NCBI GenBank assembly: GCA_002255365.1
Contig: NCBI01000009.1
Coordinates: 17,640-81,639 of the forward strand
Direction of reading: 5' to 3'
Length of the DNA: 64,000 bases
DNA from: Chromatiales bacterium 21-64-14
GTDB lineage: Bacteria; Pseudomonadota; Gammaproteobacteria; 21-64-14
The translations under genes were made by a program, and so were the position numbers. Shown in pieces: positions 37,201 through 45,415 of this stretch. The stretch's first letter is position 1. Each line of letters starts with the position of its first letter. The notes below the pieces were generated by a model that searched no databases, was not told the origin of the DNA, and saw only the letters and a program-made list of their open reading frames with translations.

Positions 37201-37940
37201 AGATTGACCAGGCCCTGGACGACAACACGCTGCGTTTGCGGTGCCAGAAGATCGTGCCGATTCAATCCCAGCTATCCCAGCAGGTTCACTACGAGCTGCT
37301 GCTGGGCTTGTCTGAGGAACTCAGCGGTCAGATGAATCTCGAGGAGTTCATCCGGGCCGCGGAACACTACAAGCGAGTCCTGGAAGTGGACCGCTGGGTT
37401 ATCCGAGAGGCCTTCAATTGGATTGCGGGGCATGAAGACGAGTTGCTGGGGATCGCCAGCTTCTCCATCAACCTGTCCGGTCCTTCGCTCAATCACGAGA
37501 AGCTCATCGAGTTCATCAACGAGCAGGCCGTCGCGAGCGGCGTGGATATGCAGAGGATCTGCTTTGAGATCACCGAAACGGCCGGCATCACCAATCTGTC
37601 CGATGCCAGTGATTTCATTCACGTAATCAAGAGTAGCGGCTGTAAGTTCTCTCTGGACGATTTCGGCAGTGGCATGTCTTCCTACGCCTACCTCAAGAGC
37701 CTGCCGGTGGACTATCTGAAGATTGACGGCGTGTTTGTTCAGGATATCGTCCAGAGTCCCAGCGATCTCGCGGTCGTGAAGTCGGTCTGCGAGGTGGGCC
37801 ATTTCATGGGCAAGGCGGTGATCGCGGAGTTCGTTCAGGACGAGGCCGCGGTCTCCCTGCTGCGCGATGTTGGTGTGGATTACGTCCAGGGCTACGGGAT
37901 CGAACGGCCCCATGCGTTGGACGAACTGCTGCGGGCCTAG
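34215..37940 (+). CDS. PilZ-DUF1631-GGDEF-EAL protein (cyclic-di-GMP-related, degenerate motifs)
   Basis: A 1241-residue multidomain protein. The N-terminal PilZ domain has RAFPR (RxxxR) at residues 18-22 and DYCVGG at 45-50, fitting DxSxxG with Cys for Ser. A long DUF1631 region (about 165-800) is broken by a low-complexity Pro/Ala/Gly stretch near 375-460. The GGDEF domain carries GVDQF at 895-899, not GGDEF, so diguanylate cyclase activity is unlikely. The EAL domain has ELL at 1027-1029 but keeps DDFGSG (1148-1153) and the lysine in YLKIDG (1169), so phosphodiesterase activity is possible. No transmembrane segment is seen. The gene stands alone. It probably senses c-di-GMP through PilZ; the output is unknown. 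Confidence 0.93.
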   Translation: MAPPDATATGPKAPKERRAFPRHPVRLPARLESRSAGDRPCIIRDYCVGGLLLIFEDTPADAARLDGPGIRRDEQVQIGCVVTSDGEERELRFSGRIVRADGQSAGLAFIDPDPAALQRLRDFARGASEPGPEPDRPGDGDTRRVVQAAGSDPVDRAGLMRGCNDLLRGALAPIISGFLANVNDELFKTADTSRDMALQNANLQALGVLNRQRNVLQDKFVAAVEQRLRDAEQGILASPLELESTPPSGSLALVEPLEFEEWLSTTDIVSRVETEHRESLQALSQRLSVVLAAKVDNANNPYGPAIFAESFQEALAPLDIAHGAKLVCYKSFRNSVRKAAEPLYKNLNQFLIDHQILSEITYAFERHEAPRPAPSPDTRSAADASAEPVPLDDAAQGWRGDPGPARHGSGVPARGGPASAPSAASPSAPGGGGAESPGPAPGSSEGHPRVPAHDLYQLVGELRSLHNQLVHSPVAGRGAGTGPAPAGSNTAASAADAPLHSRLDSAAAALQSYSTAELLEALSSREIERHRPAVQGQESGASDFRARLEALLAKGSQGGRPKTIMERQGQVIDVASNVFRALLTDFQVAQSVRPWIEKLEIPVLKMAILDDRLFVDKSHVVRQVINKFSELEILAGTEEEQEQAAIQRAFLWIVNLINTEFDGTAAVFARAERQLDLLIKVQNQSYQQNLAQVVGECLREEQAAATVADGEAGGDLAQADEWLRRVRRLKEDHWLLFDAHTEEPKRLKVGWIASRTGKYVFVNVLGKKDRIVAERDLASLLREGSVVVLDAADEPAMDRAQYSMLQNLHRQLLHQASHDPLTGLINRREFEKCVTEALGDAKYGARKHALLFIDVDQFKVVNTTFGYDAGDQFLKEFTLLLQENLGERHILARIGVDQFGVLLQEHSIDDALAVAEEKMDAVHDYRFEWNEERLSFSVSVGLVGINAQGESGAALLQSAEASCTVAKELGGRRVQIHHARNTGLVRRKEEMKWAVKIDQALDDNTLRLRCQKIVPIQSQLSQQVHYELLLGLSEELSGQMNLEEFIRAAEHYKRVLEVDRWVIREAFNWIAGHEDELLGIASFSINLSGPSLNHEKLIEFINEQAVASGVDMQRICFEITETAGITNLSDASDFIHVIKSSGCKFSLDDFGSGMSSYAYLKSLPVDYLKIDGVFVQDIVQSPSDLAVVKSVCEVGHFMGKAVIAEFVQDEAAVSLLRDVGVDYVQGYGIERPHALDELLRA

Positions 37941-38208
37941 CCCGCATTGTTCTTCGCGTACTGGCTGCGACCGCTACGACCCCCTCCCGGCCCGGGCGTT
38001 TACGTCCATTCCAACTTCGGCGGAATGTCGGCTATAGCGTTGGTACCCAGCAGCCTATGCGCCCGATTCCACCGATTGCCGCGCGGTGACCACTGACCTG
38101 CGGCTATGCGCGGTGGTGACTGTCGTGTAACCCTCCGCGCTTTACTGGATCCGGATCCTGCAATGTCCGCGTTGGCGCCCCGTCACATGGAAAGAACCAC
38201 CACGGGCG

Positions 38209-39267
38209 TCAGTGGCGGTGACGATGGTGCAGATCCGGATAGTGGGGGTGGGAATGTGCCAGCGGCACGTGTTCATGGAGGTGGCTATGCGGTTCAGCGC
38301 CGTTCCAGGTGTCATCGTGTTCGTGCTGATGGTGTTCGTCGTGCCGGTGTGCATGGGCGTGGATCAAGCGCTGGTGGTCGTGAAGATGCACATGCCGCTC
38401 CGTGACATGCAGCCACACCCCGATTGCCATCATTGCTGCAGCTGCCCAGAATAGACCTCCGGGCCGCTCGGAAAGAATGATCAACGCCGTAGCGGCACCG
38501 AAAAAGGGTGCAACTGAGAAATAGGCGCCGGTACGGGCAGTGCCGAGGCTACGCAGCGCCGAGACGAAAAGGGTCAAACTTACCCCGTAGCCGAGGAATC
38601 CAACGCCAAGCGCCACAAACAGTACCGGGGGCGGTGCGGGATGCCACCCTCCGAACCAGGCCAGACCAAGATTGATGCAGCCTGCCACCAGCCCTTTGAT
38701 GCCGGCAATCTGGGTCGGGTCGCTCCCCGAGATGTGCTGAGTCAGATTGTTGTCCACCGCCCAGCCTAGACATGCTGCAATCACGACGAGGGTCCCGATG
38801 GGTGAGCCACCTGTAGGAGTCCCTGCCCAGGAAAGCAGCACGCCCGCGCCGGCGATCAAAAAAAAGCCAACGGCAATGCGTCTGTCCACATTTTCGTGGA
38901 ATACAAACCACGCGAGCAATGCAGAGAATACCCCTTCGAAATTTAGCAACAACGCTGCTGTCGATCCGTCGGTCCGTGCGATTCCCAGCATCAGCAATGT
39001 CGGTGCGACGACACCGCCAGCCAGAATTGCCCCAGCGAGCCACCTCCAATCGGAACGGATCAGGGGGGCTTCCCCCGAGTTGACTCCAGCGCCGACGCAC
39101 TGTCTTAACCACCGCCACGCCAAGAGACCGATACCGGAGCCCAAGTAGAATAAGCCCGCCAATGCAATAGGCGGCACTTCTGAAACCAGAACCTTGGCCA
39201 GCGGCGTGCTTATCCCAAAGAGTAACGCGGCAATCAATGCCGCTGCGATGCTGTTATTGCGCTTCAT
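38209..39267 (-). CDS. EamA/DMT-family transporter with histidine-rich C-terminal tail
   Basis: A 352-residue inner-membrane transporter of the drug/metabolite superfamily with about ten hydrophobic helices in two EamA repeats (IAAALIAALLFGISTPLAKV at the start; the second repeat begins near LVVIAACLGWAVDNNL). The last 66 residues are a cytoplasmic or exposed tail with 24 histidines, in runs such as HAHAHRHDEHHQHEHDD, which suggests metal binding. ATG 39267 gives the usual EamA start; an upstream ATG at 39381 would add 38 unrelated residues. A counted row (38461-38520) has 34 of 60 G+C, lower than the flanking genes. The substrate is unknown; nickel, cobalt or zinc are guesses from the tail. 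Confidence 0.85.
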   Translation of the reverse strand: MKRNNSIAAALIAALLFGISTPLAKVLVSEVPPIALAGLFYLGSGIGLLAWRWLRQCVGAGVNSGEAPLIRSDWRWLAGAILAGGVVAPTLLMLGIARTDGSTAALLLNFEGVFSALLAWFVFHENVDRRIAVGFFLIAGAGVLLSWAGTPTGGSPIGTLVVIAACLGWAVDNNLTQHISGSDPTQIAGIKGLVAGCINLGLAWFGGWHPAPPPVLFVALGVGFLGYGVSLTLFVSALRSLGTARTGAYFSVAPFFGAATALIILSERPGGLFWAAAAMMAIGVWLHVTERHVHLHDHQRLIHAHAHRHDEHHQHEHDDTWNGAEPHSHLHEHVPLAHSHPHYPDLHHRHRH

Positions 39268-40162
39268 GCTTTCGGTACGGTTGCCGCGAATCCGGGTTTC
39301 CGACGCTGACGTAATACACCGTATCGTAACATCCATTGATTTTTTTGGCAGCGGTTCAGGTGCGGAACAGCCGTCGCGCATTGCCGGATGTCGTGTCGAT
39401 CAACCGCCATCATCCACATATCATCGAACGGTACGGGATCGCTGCCATAGTTTGTTTTGGCGGCGGTTTCGCGCCAGGCGGCGGCACAGGATAACCCGAT
39501 GCCCCAGTGACTGAATGCGTCACAGGCGAAGGCATTTCTAAGATTGGTATAGCAGTGTTCCATCCACTCGGTTATGGGCCCCGGCAAGAACTTGCCTTGA
39601 GCGTCGAAGGAGGCGGCAGAAAGTTTCACGATACGGTCGGGCCACCCTAGACCGCAGCTTCCGAGCCGGAACTGTCGGTATCGCGATACGGTGCGTGGGA
39701 TCTGGCGCAGAAGCGTTGACTTGCCGCGCAATCTACGGGTTCCGAGGTTCCCTGAAATGGTGCATTCCGGCCGTTAACGGTACCGTGCTGGTGCGCGATC
39801 GGTTACCTGAGGGCCCGGCGCGCGCATCCAGACCTGGCGTTCCTGACGAACCGCATTTCCGCGTCTTGGCACGGGGTTTGCTGGTCTTGTTTTGCACGCC
39901 GGGCCGTATTCCCGGATCTCGAACCCGATGTAATCCGGCCAGCGGCAGAGGGTTCCGGCGTTAAATATCGGTGCATATGCGTCCTGCGCTTGTCGCCGCG
40001 GACCGGCGGCGGGTCAGCAGCCACGCAGATGCACCGGGTCTCCCGCGCAGCTCGATCCACCTGGAGGATTCAGCATGCGCCGCTGCCTGAGCACGGTGGC
40101 GGGCGTGTGGCTGCGCGTGGGTGTCCACCCGAGCTATCGGCAAACTTATGGAGGGCTGTTTG
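39268..40162 (+). other. About 0.9 kb without a convincing gene, between the DMT transporter and the porin
   Basis: The longest gene-poor stretch. A minus-strand frame at 39264-39731 (155 codons) overlaps the DMT gene end-on and has a protein-like middle (LPGPITEWMEHCYTNLRNAF) that I cannot assign; it may be a decayed gene. A plus-strand frame starting at ATG 40075, with GGAGG upstream, runs over the porin start in another frame and looks spurious. The porin promoter is probably in the last 200 bases. Confidence 0.4.
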
Positions 40163-41401
40163 ATGACCATCGTCCAGGCGATTGGCAAAAGAATTGGGGT
40201 GGTGGCGGCCGCGGGCGTGTTGCTGGTCGGCCATGTCCCGGTGTGCATGGCGGGGGACGCGTTGTGGGGGGCGATCACCGGAGGGAATTTCGCCGCGAAC
40301 CTGCGCTACCGTCTTGAGAACGTCGATCAGGCAGGGGTACCGCAAGATGCCAATGCCTCCACGCTCCGTACTCGTTTCGGTTATACCACGGGAATGTACT
40401 ATGGGTTGAATCTGCTGGTCCAAGGCGTGAATGTGGCGGTGGTGGGGCCGCAGGACTACAACGATACGATCAACGGAAAGACCCGATTCCCGGTGGTGGC
40501 CGACCCGCCGCTCACCGATATGAATCAGGTATACCTGCAATATAGTGCGTTGCCGAAGACCGTGGTGCGTTTGGGGCGCCAGCGGGTCAAGCTCGACAAC
40601 GCTCGCTGGATTGGCAACGTAGGGTTCCGCCAGAACGAACAAACCTTCGATGCCGTAACAGCGGTCAATCAATCCATCCCGAATGTCGCGGTGACCTACG
40701 GCTACATCGCGAACGTGCACCGCATTTTCGGGCCCGACTCGCCGAACGGCCACTTTCGCATGGATTCCGATTTGGTTAACGTGTCCTACCGCGGTTTTGG
40801 ATTAGGCACGCTCACGGGTTACGCGTACCTGCTGGGCTTTGACACGGCACCGGCGCTATCGACTTCGACCTACGGGCTGCGCTTTGCGGGTACCCACGGG
40901 TTAGGGCGGGGAATCCGGCTGCTGTATACAGGCGAATATGCCCGCCAGGTCGACTACCGTAACAATCCGAACCACTACGGACTCAACTATTTTTTTGGCG
41001 AGGCCGGAGCCGGCTATAGCGCATTCATGCTGAAGCTGGGTTATGAGGTGCTGGAGGGTAACGGAACCCAAAGCGTACAGACGCCGTTGGCCACGTTGCA
41101 CGCCTTCGACGGTTGGGCGGATGTGTTCCTCACGACCCCGCCCAACGGGTTGGATGACCGTTATATCACCGGTGGCGCCGGGCTGATGGGGGTCGATCTG
41201 CTCTTGACCTACCATGATTTCACGGCGAACAAGGGCAGTGCCGGCTACGGCACGGAGTGGGATTTCCAGGCCAAGAAGACGTTCGCAAAGCGCTACACGG
41301 TGGGGCTGACCTATGCGAACTTCAACGCAGACAGCAACGCGCCGTTCAGGGATGTGCGCAAACTCTGGCTGTGGGGGCAGATGCGGTTTTCGACGCTTTG
41401 A
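40163..41401 (+). CDS. Outer-membrane porin of the alginate-export type
   Basis: A 412-residue outer-membrane beta-barrel. The signal peptide is about residues 1-30 (VVAAAGVLLVGHVPVCMA). The mature protein starts with NFAANLRYRLENVDQAG and alternates polar and hydrophobic residues. The conserved segment VVRLGRQRVKLDNARWIGN followed by VGFRQNEQTFDAV is typical of the alginate_export family found in many environmental proteobacteria. The chain ends in an aromatic-rich strand (LWLWGQMRFSTL). ATG 40163 has GGAGGG upstream; the frame extends to 40121 without a better start. No alginate biosynthesis genes are nearby, so the natural substrate is unknown. Confidence 0.85.
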   Translation: MTIVQAIGKRIGVVAAAGVLLVGHVPVCMAGDALWGAITGGNFAANLRYRLENVDQAGVPQDANASTLRTRFGYTTGMYYGLNLLVQGVNVAVVGPQDYNDTINGKTRFPVVADPPLTDMNQVYLQYSALPKTVVRLGRQRVKLDNARWIGNVGFRQNEQTFDAVTAVNQSIPNVAVTYGYIANVHRIFGPDSPNGHFRMDSDLVNVSYRGFGLGTLTGYAYLLGFDTAPALSTSTYGLRFAGTHGLGRGIRLLYTGEYARQVDYRNNPNHYGLNYFFGEAGAGYSAFMLKLGYEVLEGNGTQSVQTPLATLHAFDGWADVFLTTPPNGLDDRYITGGAGLMGVDLLLTYHDFTANKGSAGYGTEWDFQAKKTFAKRYTVGLTYANFNADSNAPFRDVRKLWLWGQMRFSTL

Positions 41402-41748
41402 GCCGGCGCCACACGGTAGGGATAGGGGACCTTTGGAGGTGTTGGTCGCGCGGACGCGGTCGCGTCCGCGCGAGCGGCGGCACCAACCGCGGCGTGCCGA
41501 CCACGTGGCGCGCTATAGTGCGCGGGGCGTAGACTCGGGCTAGCCCACCGGTGGCCGCAGCAGGTAGCCGGTGAGGCTGCGGCCGCGGTAGGCACATGGC
41601 GCGTGGTGTCTGTCGGCCGGAACGGGATTTCTGGTCGGCGGGTTACGGGTTGCGGTAGTCGATACGGTCTTACTGCCGTGAGCGGTAGCGGTAAGTGTGA
41701 ACGGCGGGGTTCCGGCGCGGCACCGCCCGGGGTCCGCGTGGCGGCAGG
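41402..41748. other. 347-base region between porin and quinone oxidoreductase
   Basis: No coding sequence is seen. The genes on either side converge, so terminators are expected; the strongest structure is the hairpin at 41446-41473. Several short palindromes such as GGGCTAGCCC and CACCGGTG occur but without T tails. Confidence 0.45.
41446..41473. terminator. Very stable 13-base hairpin behind the porin gene
   Basis: TCGCGCGGACGCG (41446-41458) and CGCGTCCGCGCGA (41461-41473) are exact reverse complements with only GT between, so the real loop is probably GGTC over a 12-pair stem. It lies 45 bases after the porin stop, where a terminator would be. There is no T run on either strand, so it may act with other factors or protect mRNA ends instead. 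Confidence 0.5.
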
Positions 41749-42747
41749 TTAGGGGATTTCGAGGACCAATTTTCCGGTGAGCGAACCCTTCTCCAACAGT
41801 GCATGGGCCTTCGCCGCCTGGTCAAGCGGGAAGGTCTCGTTGACGTGGACCCGCAGACGGCCCTCGTCAACGAGTTGGGCGCAGGCCTCGAGGACTTGCG
41901 CGTGGTGCTGTTGGGCTTGACGCAGGCCGTGCAACATCGGGGAGAGCATTAATTCGTAGCTGATCCGCAGATTCCGGCTCCGGGCCTCCTTCCAGTCGAC
42001 CTCCGGGCCGGGCTGTAGCAGAGTGACCAGATCGGCGTAGAAACGCGCCGCCCCGAAACTGCGGACAAAGGTATCGCCACCCACGGTATCCAGGATCAGG
42101 TCGGCGCCCTCGCCGCCACTCCAGGCTAGCACTGCCTGCACGAAATCGGTCTCCCGGTACAGGACTGCCTCATGGACCCCGAGCCGGGTCACAAAATCCG
42201 CCTTCTCCCGGGAACCCACGGTAGTGCATACCCACGCGTCCTGTACCAGGGCCAGCTGGATCGCGACGTGCCCGACGCCCCCGGCCCCGGCGTGAATCAA
42301 AATGCGTTGCCCGGCCTTGAGACGGCCACGGTCATATAGGGATTCCCAGGCGGTGATGGTGACCAGAGGGAGCGCGGCGGCGGCGGTAAAATCCAGGGTT
42401 GTGGGCTTGTGGGCGGCGAGCATTTCATCCACAACGGCGTATTCGGCATAATTGCCCGGATGCCCGCCGATACCGCCGTTGCAGAAATAGACCTCGTCCC
42501 CGGCCTGGAAACGGTGCACGTCCTCGCCCACCGCTTCGACCACGCCGGCACCGTCGCAACCCAGGATCGTCGGCATCCGGTCGGGAAAATAGGTGCCGCG
42601 GGCACGCAGCTTGGTGTCCACCGGATTGACCCCGGCCGCCTTGAGCCGCACCAGCATCTCGGAGCTGGTCTCGATCTCCGGCCGTGGCGCGTCCTGCACC
42701 TTCAGGACCGACGGACCCCCAGCGGCGGTCATGACAGCCGCCTTCAT
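41749..42747 (-). CDS. Zinc-independent quinone oxidoreductase (medium-chain reductase family)
   Basis: A 332-residue NADPH-dependent oxidoreductase of the QOR/MDR family. The N-terminus MKAAVMTAAGGPSVL, the GCDGAGVVEAVGEDV segment near residue 62, and the nucleotide-binding AGAGGVGHVAIQLALVQ near residue 144 are typical. The chain ends SLTGKLVLEIP. The zinc-binding cysteines of alcohol dehydrogenases are absent. I start at ATG 42747, which gives the standard opening. ATG 42783 would add a 12-residue basic extension and is possible; the frame is open far beyond that but overlaps the CYTH gene. It is divergent from the CYTH gene, 145 bases apart. Substrate unknown. Confidence 0.9.
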   Translation of the reverse strand: MKAAVMTAAGGPSVLKVQDAPRPEIETSSEMLVRLKAAGVNPVDTKLRARGTYFPDRMPTILGCDGAGVVEAVGEDVHRFQAGDEVYFCNGGIGGHPGNYAEYAVVDEMLAAHKPTTLDFTAAAALPLVTITAWESLYDRGRLKAGQRILIHAGAGGVGHVAIQLALVQDAWVCTTVGSREKADFVTRLGVHEAVLYRETDFVQAVLAWSGGEGADLILDTVGGDTFVRSFGAARFYADLVTLLQPGPEVDWKEARSRNLRISYELMLSPMLHGLRQAQQHHAQVLEACAQLVDEGRLRVHVNETFPLDQAAKAHALLEKGSLTGKLVLEIP

Positions 42748-42891
42748 GGTGTCCGTGGCCTTTTTGCGGATTAATTTGGCCATGGAAAAAACATCGCTCC
42801 ATCCCCGGTCCGGCGTCAAGCGCGCCGCAGCGGCCGTGCCCTGGTACCCTGTACCAGTCATACTATCGACCGGGAGGCCGATGCCTGAACC

Positions 42892-43362
42892 ATGGCGACT
42901 GAAATCGAACGCAAATTCCTGGTCCGCAGCGACGCTTGGCGCACCCAGGTACGGGACTCGACCGAATACCGGCAGGGATACTTCGCGGGTATGGAGCGTT
43001 GCTCGGTGCGGGTACGGGTGGGTCCCCAGGGGGCGTTTCTCAACATCAAGGGGGCGACCCTGGGGGTGGAACGGCACGAGTATGAGTATCCCATCCCGAA
43101 AACGGACGCAGAGGAACTGCTGGCGCAGTTCTGCGTCCGGCCTATGATCAGCAAGGTTCGCCATCGAGTCCCCTACGCCGGCCACCTGTGGGAAATCGAC
43201 GTGTTCCAGGGAGACAACGCCGGGTTGGTGGTGGCGGAGATCGAGCTCGGTGCCGCGGACGAGGCCTTCGAGCGTCCGGAATGGCTCGGCGAGGAGGTGT
43301 CCAATGATCCGCGCTATTACAACGTATGCCTGGTGTCCCATCCCTACAAGGACTGGTCATGA
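42892..43362 (+). CDS. CYTH-domain protein (triphosphate tunnel metalloenzyme, likely tripolyphosphatase)
   Basis: A 156-residue CYTH protein. The hallmark ExExK is at the start (EIERKFL, residues 4-10). Alternating charged residues line the expected tunnel strands: RCSVRVRVG, FLNIKGATLG, HEYEYPIP, SKVRHRVPY, WEIDVFQGDN and VVAEIELG. The length and strand pattern fit the short bacterial type, such as the Nitrosomonas tripolyphosphatase, rather than class IV adenylate cyclase. The stop overlaps the start of the peptide-binding lipoprotein gene (ATGA at 43359-43362), so it heads the operon. Its link to peptide transport is unexplained. Confidence 0.9.
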   Translation: MATEIERKFLVRSDAWRTQVRDSTEYRQGYFAGMERCSVRVRVGPQGAFLNIKGATLGVERHEYEYPIPKTDAEELLAQFCVRPMISKVRHRVPYAGHLWEIDVFQGDNAGLVVAEIELGAADEAFERPEWLGEEVSNDPRYYNVCLVSHPYKDWS

Positions 43363-44903
43363 AGCGCGGGCTGCGATGGCTGGCGTGCTGCGCTGCGCTG
43401 CTGCTGACGTCCTGCGGCACGCGGATCCCGGCTGGGTCCGCGCTCGCGGCGGTGCCCCTGCGGTTCGGGCTCGCCACCGCACCCATCACCCTGGATCCGC
43501 GCTATGCGACGGATGCGGCTTCGAGCCGCATCGACCGGTTGCTGTACCGTGGCTTGGTGACCTTCGATGCCGCGGCACGCCCGGTGCCGGATCTGGCCCA
43601 TTGGGAACGCCTCAGCCCCACCGTGTACCGCTTTCATCTTGGTGCCAGGGGCCGGGAATTCCAGGACGGTGAGCATCTGACCTCCGCGGATGTAAAGGCC
43701 ACCTACGAATCCATTTTGAACCCCGCCACTGGGTCGCCGCTGCGCGATACCCTGAAGCGGGTCGCGGGGATCCGGAGCATCGATACGCCGGACCCGGATA
43801 CCGTGGACTTTGTGCTGGATCGTCCCAACGCCCTGTTTCCCAGCTACCTGACGGTGGGTATTCTGCCCAAGCGGCTTCTGGACTCGGGGCATCGCTTTGC
43901 ACAGGACCCGGTGGGCAGTGGACCGTTCGCGTTCGTGGCTTGGCCCGACGCCGAACGGCTGCTCCTGCGCCGTCGCCGGGACGGACAGGCCTTTGAATTC
44001 CTCGTGGTGCGTGACCCCACGGTGCGCGTATTGAAGCTGCTGCGCGGGGAGATCGACATGCTGCAGAACGACCTGCCGCCGGAGTTGATTACCTACCTGG
44101 AGCGGCGCAAGGACGTGCGGGTGGAGCACGCACGCGGCACCAACCTCACCTACCTGGGATTCAACCTGCGCGACCCAATCACCGGGCAGCTGCGGGTGCG
44201 CCGCGCCATCGCGCACGCCATCAACCGTGCGGCCATCATCCGTTACGTACTGGGTGGCGCGGCACGCCCTGCCGAATCGCTGCTGCCGCCAAGCCACTGG
44301 GCCGGCAACCCGGACCTGCACGGGTACGCCTACGACCCGGCCCGGGCCCGGGCGTTGCTGCGCGCGGCGGGCTTCGGGCCGGGGCATCCGGCACGCATCA
44401 CCTACAAGACCTCCAGCGATCCGTTCCGGGTGCGGCTCGCCACCGTCATTCAGTATCAGCTCGGCCAGGTGGGCATCCATGTGCACCTGCAGAGCTACGA
44501 CTGGGGCACGTTCTATGGGGACATCAAATCCGGCCGGTTCCAGATGTACAGCCTGTCCTGGGTCGGGATCAAGAGCCCGGACATCTTCCGCTACGTGTTC
44601 TACAGCACCTCTATTCCGCCTGAGGGCGCCAACCGGGGCTATTTCGCGAGCCCGGTGGCCGATCACCTCATCGACGCCGCCGAGGCGTCCCCGGATCTCG
44701 CCGTCAAGTCGCGGGACTACCGGGAGCTGCAGGCCTATCTGCTGAAGGAACTTCCATACCTGCCCCTGTGGTTCGAGGATCAGACCTTCGTGGCGCGGCG
44801 CGACATCGTGGGCTATCACGTGGAGCCGGACGGCAACTATGATGGGTTGAACACGATCCGGCGGGTGTCCACGGTGCGCCGGACCGGCACGGGGTCGCCA
44901 TGA
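43359..44903 (+). CDS. Peptide-binding lipoprotein of an ABC transporter (SBP_bac_5 family)
   Basis: A 514-residue substrate-binding protein of the DppA/OppA type. The lipobox LTSC places the lipid-anchored Cys at residue 19. Family segments include LRFGLATAPITLDPRYATDA, YRFHLGARGREFQDGEHLTSAD near residue 87 (quoted in part) and VEHARGTNLTYLGFNLRD. It probably captures peptides in the periplasm for the two permeases encoded downstream. It overlaps the CYTH stop by four bases and its own stop overlaps the L,D-transpeptidase start. An open frame from 43326 exists, but ATG 43359 gives the lipoprotein signal peptide. Confidence 0.93.
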   Translation: MKRGLRWLACCAALLLTSCGTRIPAGSALAAVPLRFGLATAPITLDPRYATDAASSRIDRLLYRGLVTFDAAARPVPDLAHWERLSPTVYRFHLGARGREFQDGEHLTSADVKATYESILNPATGSPLRDTLKRVAGIRSIDTPDPDTVDFVLDRPNALFPSYLTVGILPKRLLDSGHRFAQDPVGSGPFAFVAWPDAERLLLRRRRDGQAFEFLVVRDPTVRVLKLLRGEIDMLQNDLPPELITYLERRKDVRVEHARGTNLTYLGFNLRDPITGQLRVRRAIAHAINRAAIIRYVLGGAARPAESLLPPSHWAGNPDLHGYAYDPARARALLRAAGFGPGHPARITYKTSSDPFRVRLATVIQYQLGQVGIHVHLQSYDWGTFYGDIKSGRFQMYSLSWVGIKSPDIFRYVFYSTSIPPEGANRGYFASPVADHLIDAAEASPDLAVKSRDYRELQAYLLKELPYLPLWFEDQTFVARRDIVGYHVEPDGNYDGLNTIRRVSTVRRTGTGSP

Positions 44904-45385
44904 GTGAGCGGATCGTCCACGTCAGTCTGTCCCGGCAGCAGTTGCAACTGCGGGTGGCGGGCGAGGTGCGCCTGGATTGTCCCGCCGCCAGCGCCCGCAA
45001 CGGCGCCGGCGAGCGATTCGGCAGCGAGTGCACGCCGCGGGGCTGGCATGTGATCCGCGCGAAGATCGGCGCCGGGTGTCCGCCGGATACGGTATTCGTG
45101 GCACGGCGGCCCACCGGAGAGGTCTACACTCCGGAACTGCGCCGCCGACACCCGGAACGGGATTGGATCCTTACCCGCATCCTGTGGCTGAGTGGCCTGG
45201 AGCTGGGCCGCAATCGCCTGGGCCCGGTGGATACCATGCGCCGCTACATCTATATTCACGGCTGCCCGGACGAGGACATCTTGGGGATACCGGGGTCCCA
45301 TGGGTGCGTCAAGCTGCGCAATACGGATGTGATTCGCCTGTTCGATCAGGTACAGGTGGGTGACCGTGTGTGTATCGAGCCGTAA
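44900..45385 (+). CDS. YkuD L,D-transpeptidase-family protein without a visible signal peptide
   Basis: A 161-residue YkuD-domain protein. The catalytic signature is intact: HGCPDEDILGIPGSHGCVKL near residue 117 contains the conserved histidine and the active-site Cys in SHGCVKLRN. The usual L,D-transpeptidase has a signal peptide, but this protein begins MSERIVHVSLSRQQLQLRV with no hydrophobic leader, so it may act in the cytoplasm or be exported another way. It overlaps the peptide-binding lipoprotein gene (ATGA at 44900-44903) and lies 30 bases before the first permease gene. Context suggests action on murein-derived peptides. Family members catalyse 3-3 cross-links, Braun lipoprotein attachment or, rarely, carboxypeptidase reactions. 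Confidence 0.9.
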   Translation: MSERIVHVSLSRQQLQLRVAGEVRLDCPAASARNGAGERFGSECTPRGWHVIRAKIGAGCPPDTVFVARRPTGEVYTPELRRRHPERDWILTRILWLSGLELGRNRLGPVDTMRRYIYIHGCPDEDILGIPGSHGCVKLRNTDVIRLFDQVQVGDRVCIEP

Positions 45386-45415
45386 CCGGGCGATGCCAGG
45401 TCAGGGAGCACAGGT

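Noticed and set aside
39695..39964. 89-codon plus-strand frame in the gene-poor gap
   Set aside because: No recognisable content and no ribosome site.
40075..40317. 80-codon frame overlapping the porin start
   Set aside because: It has a good ribosome site but overlaps the porin signal peptide out of frame and is Gly/Arg-rich like other shadows.
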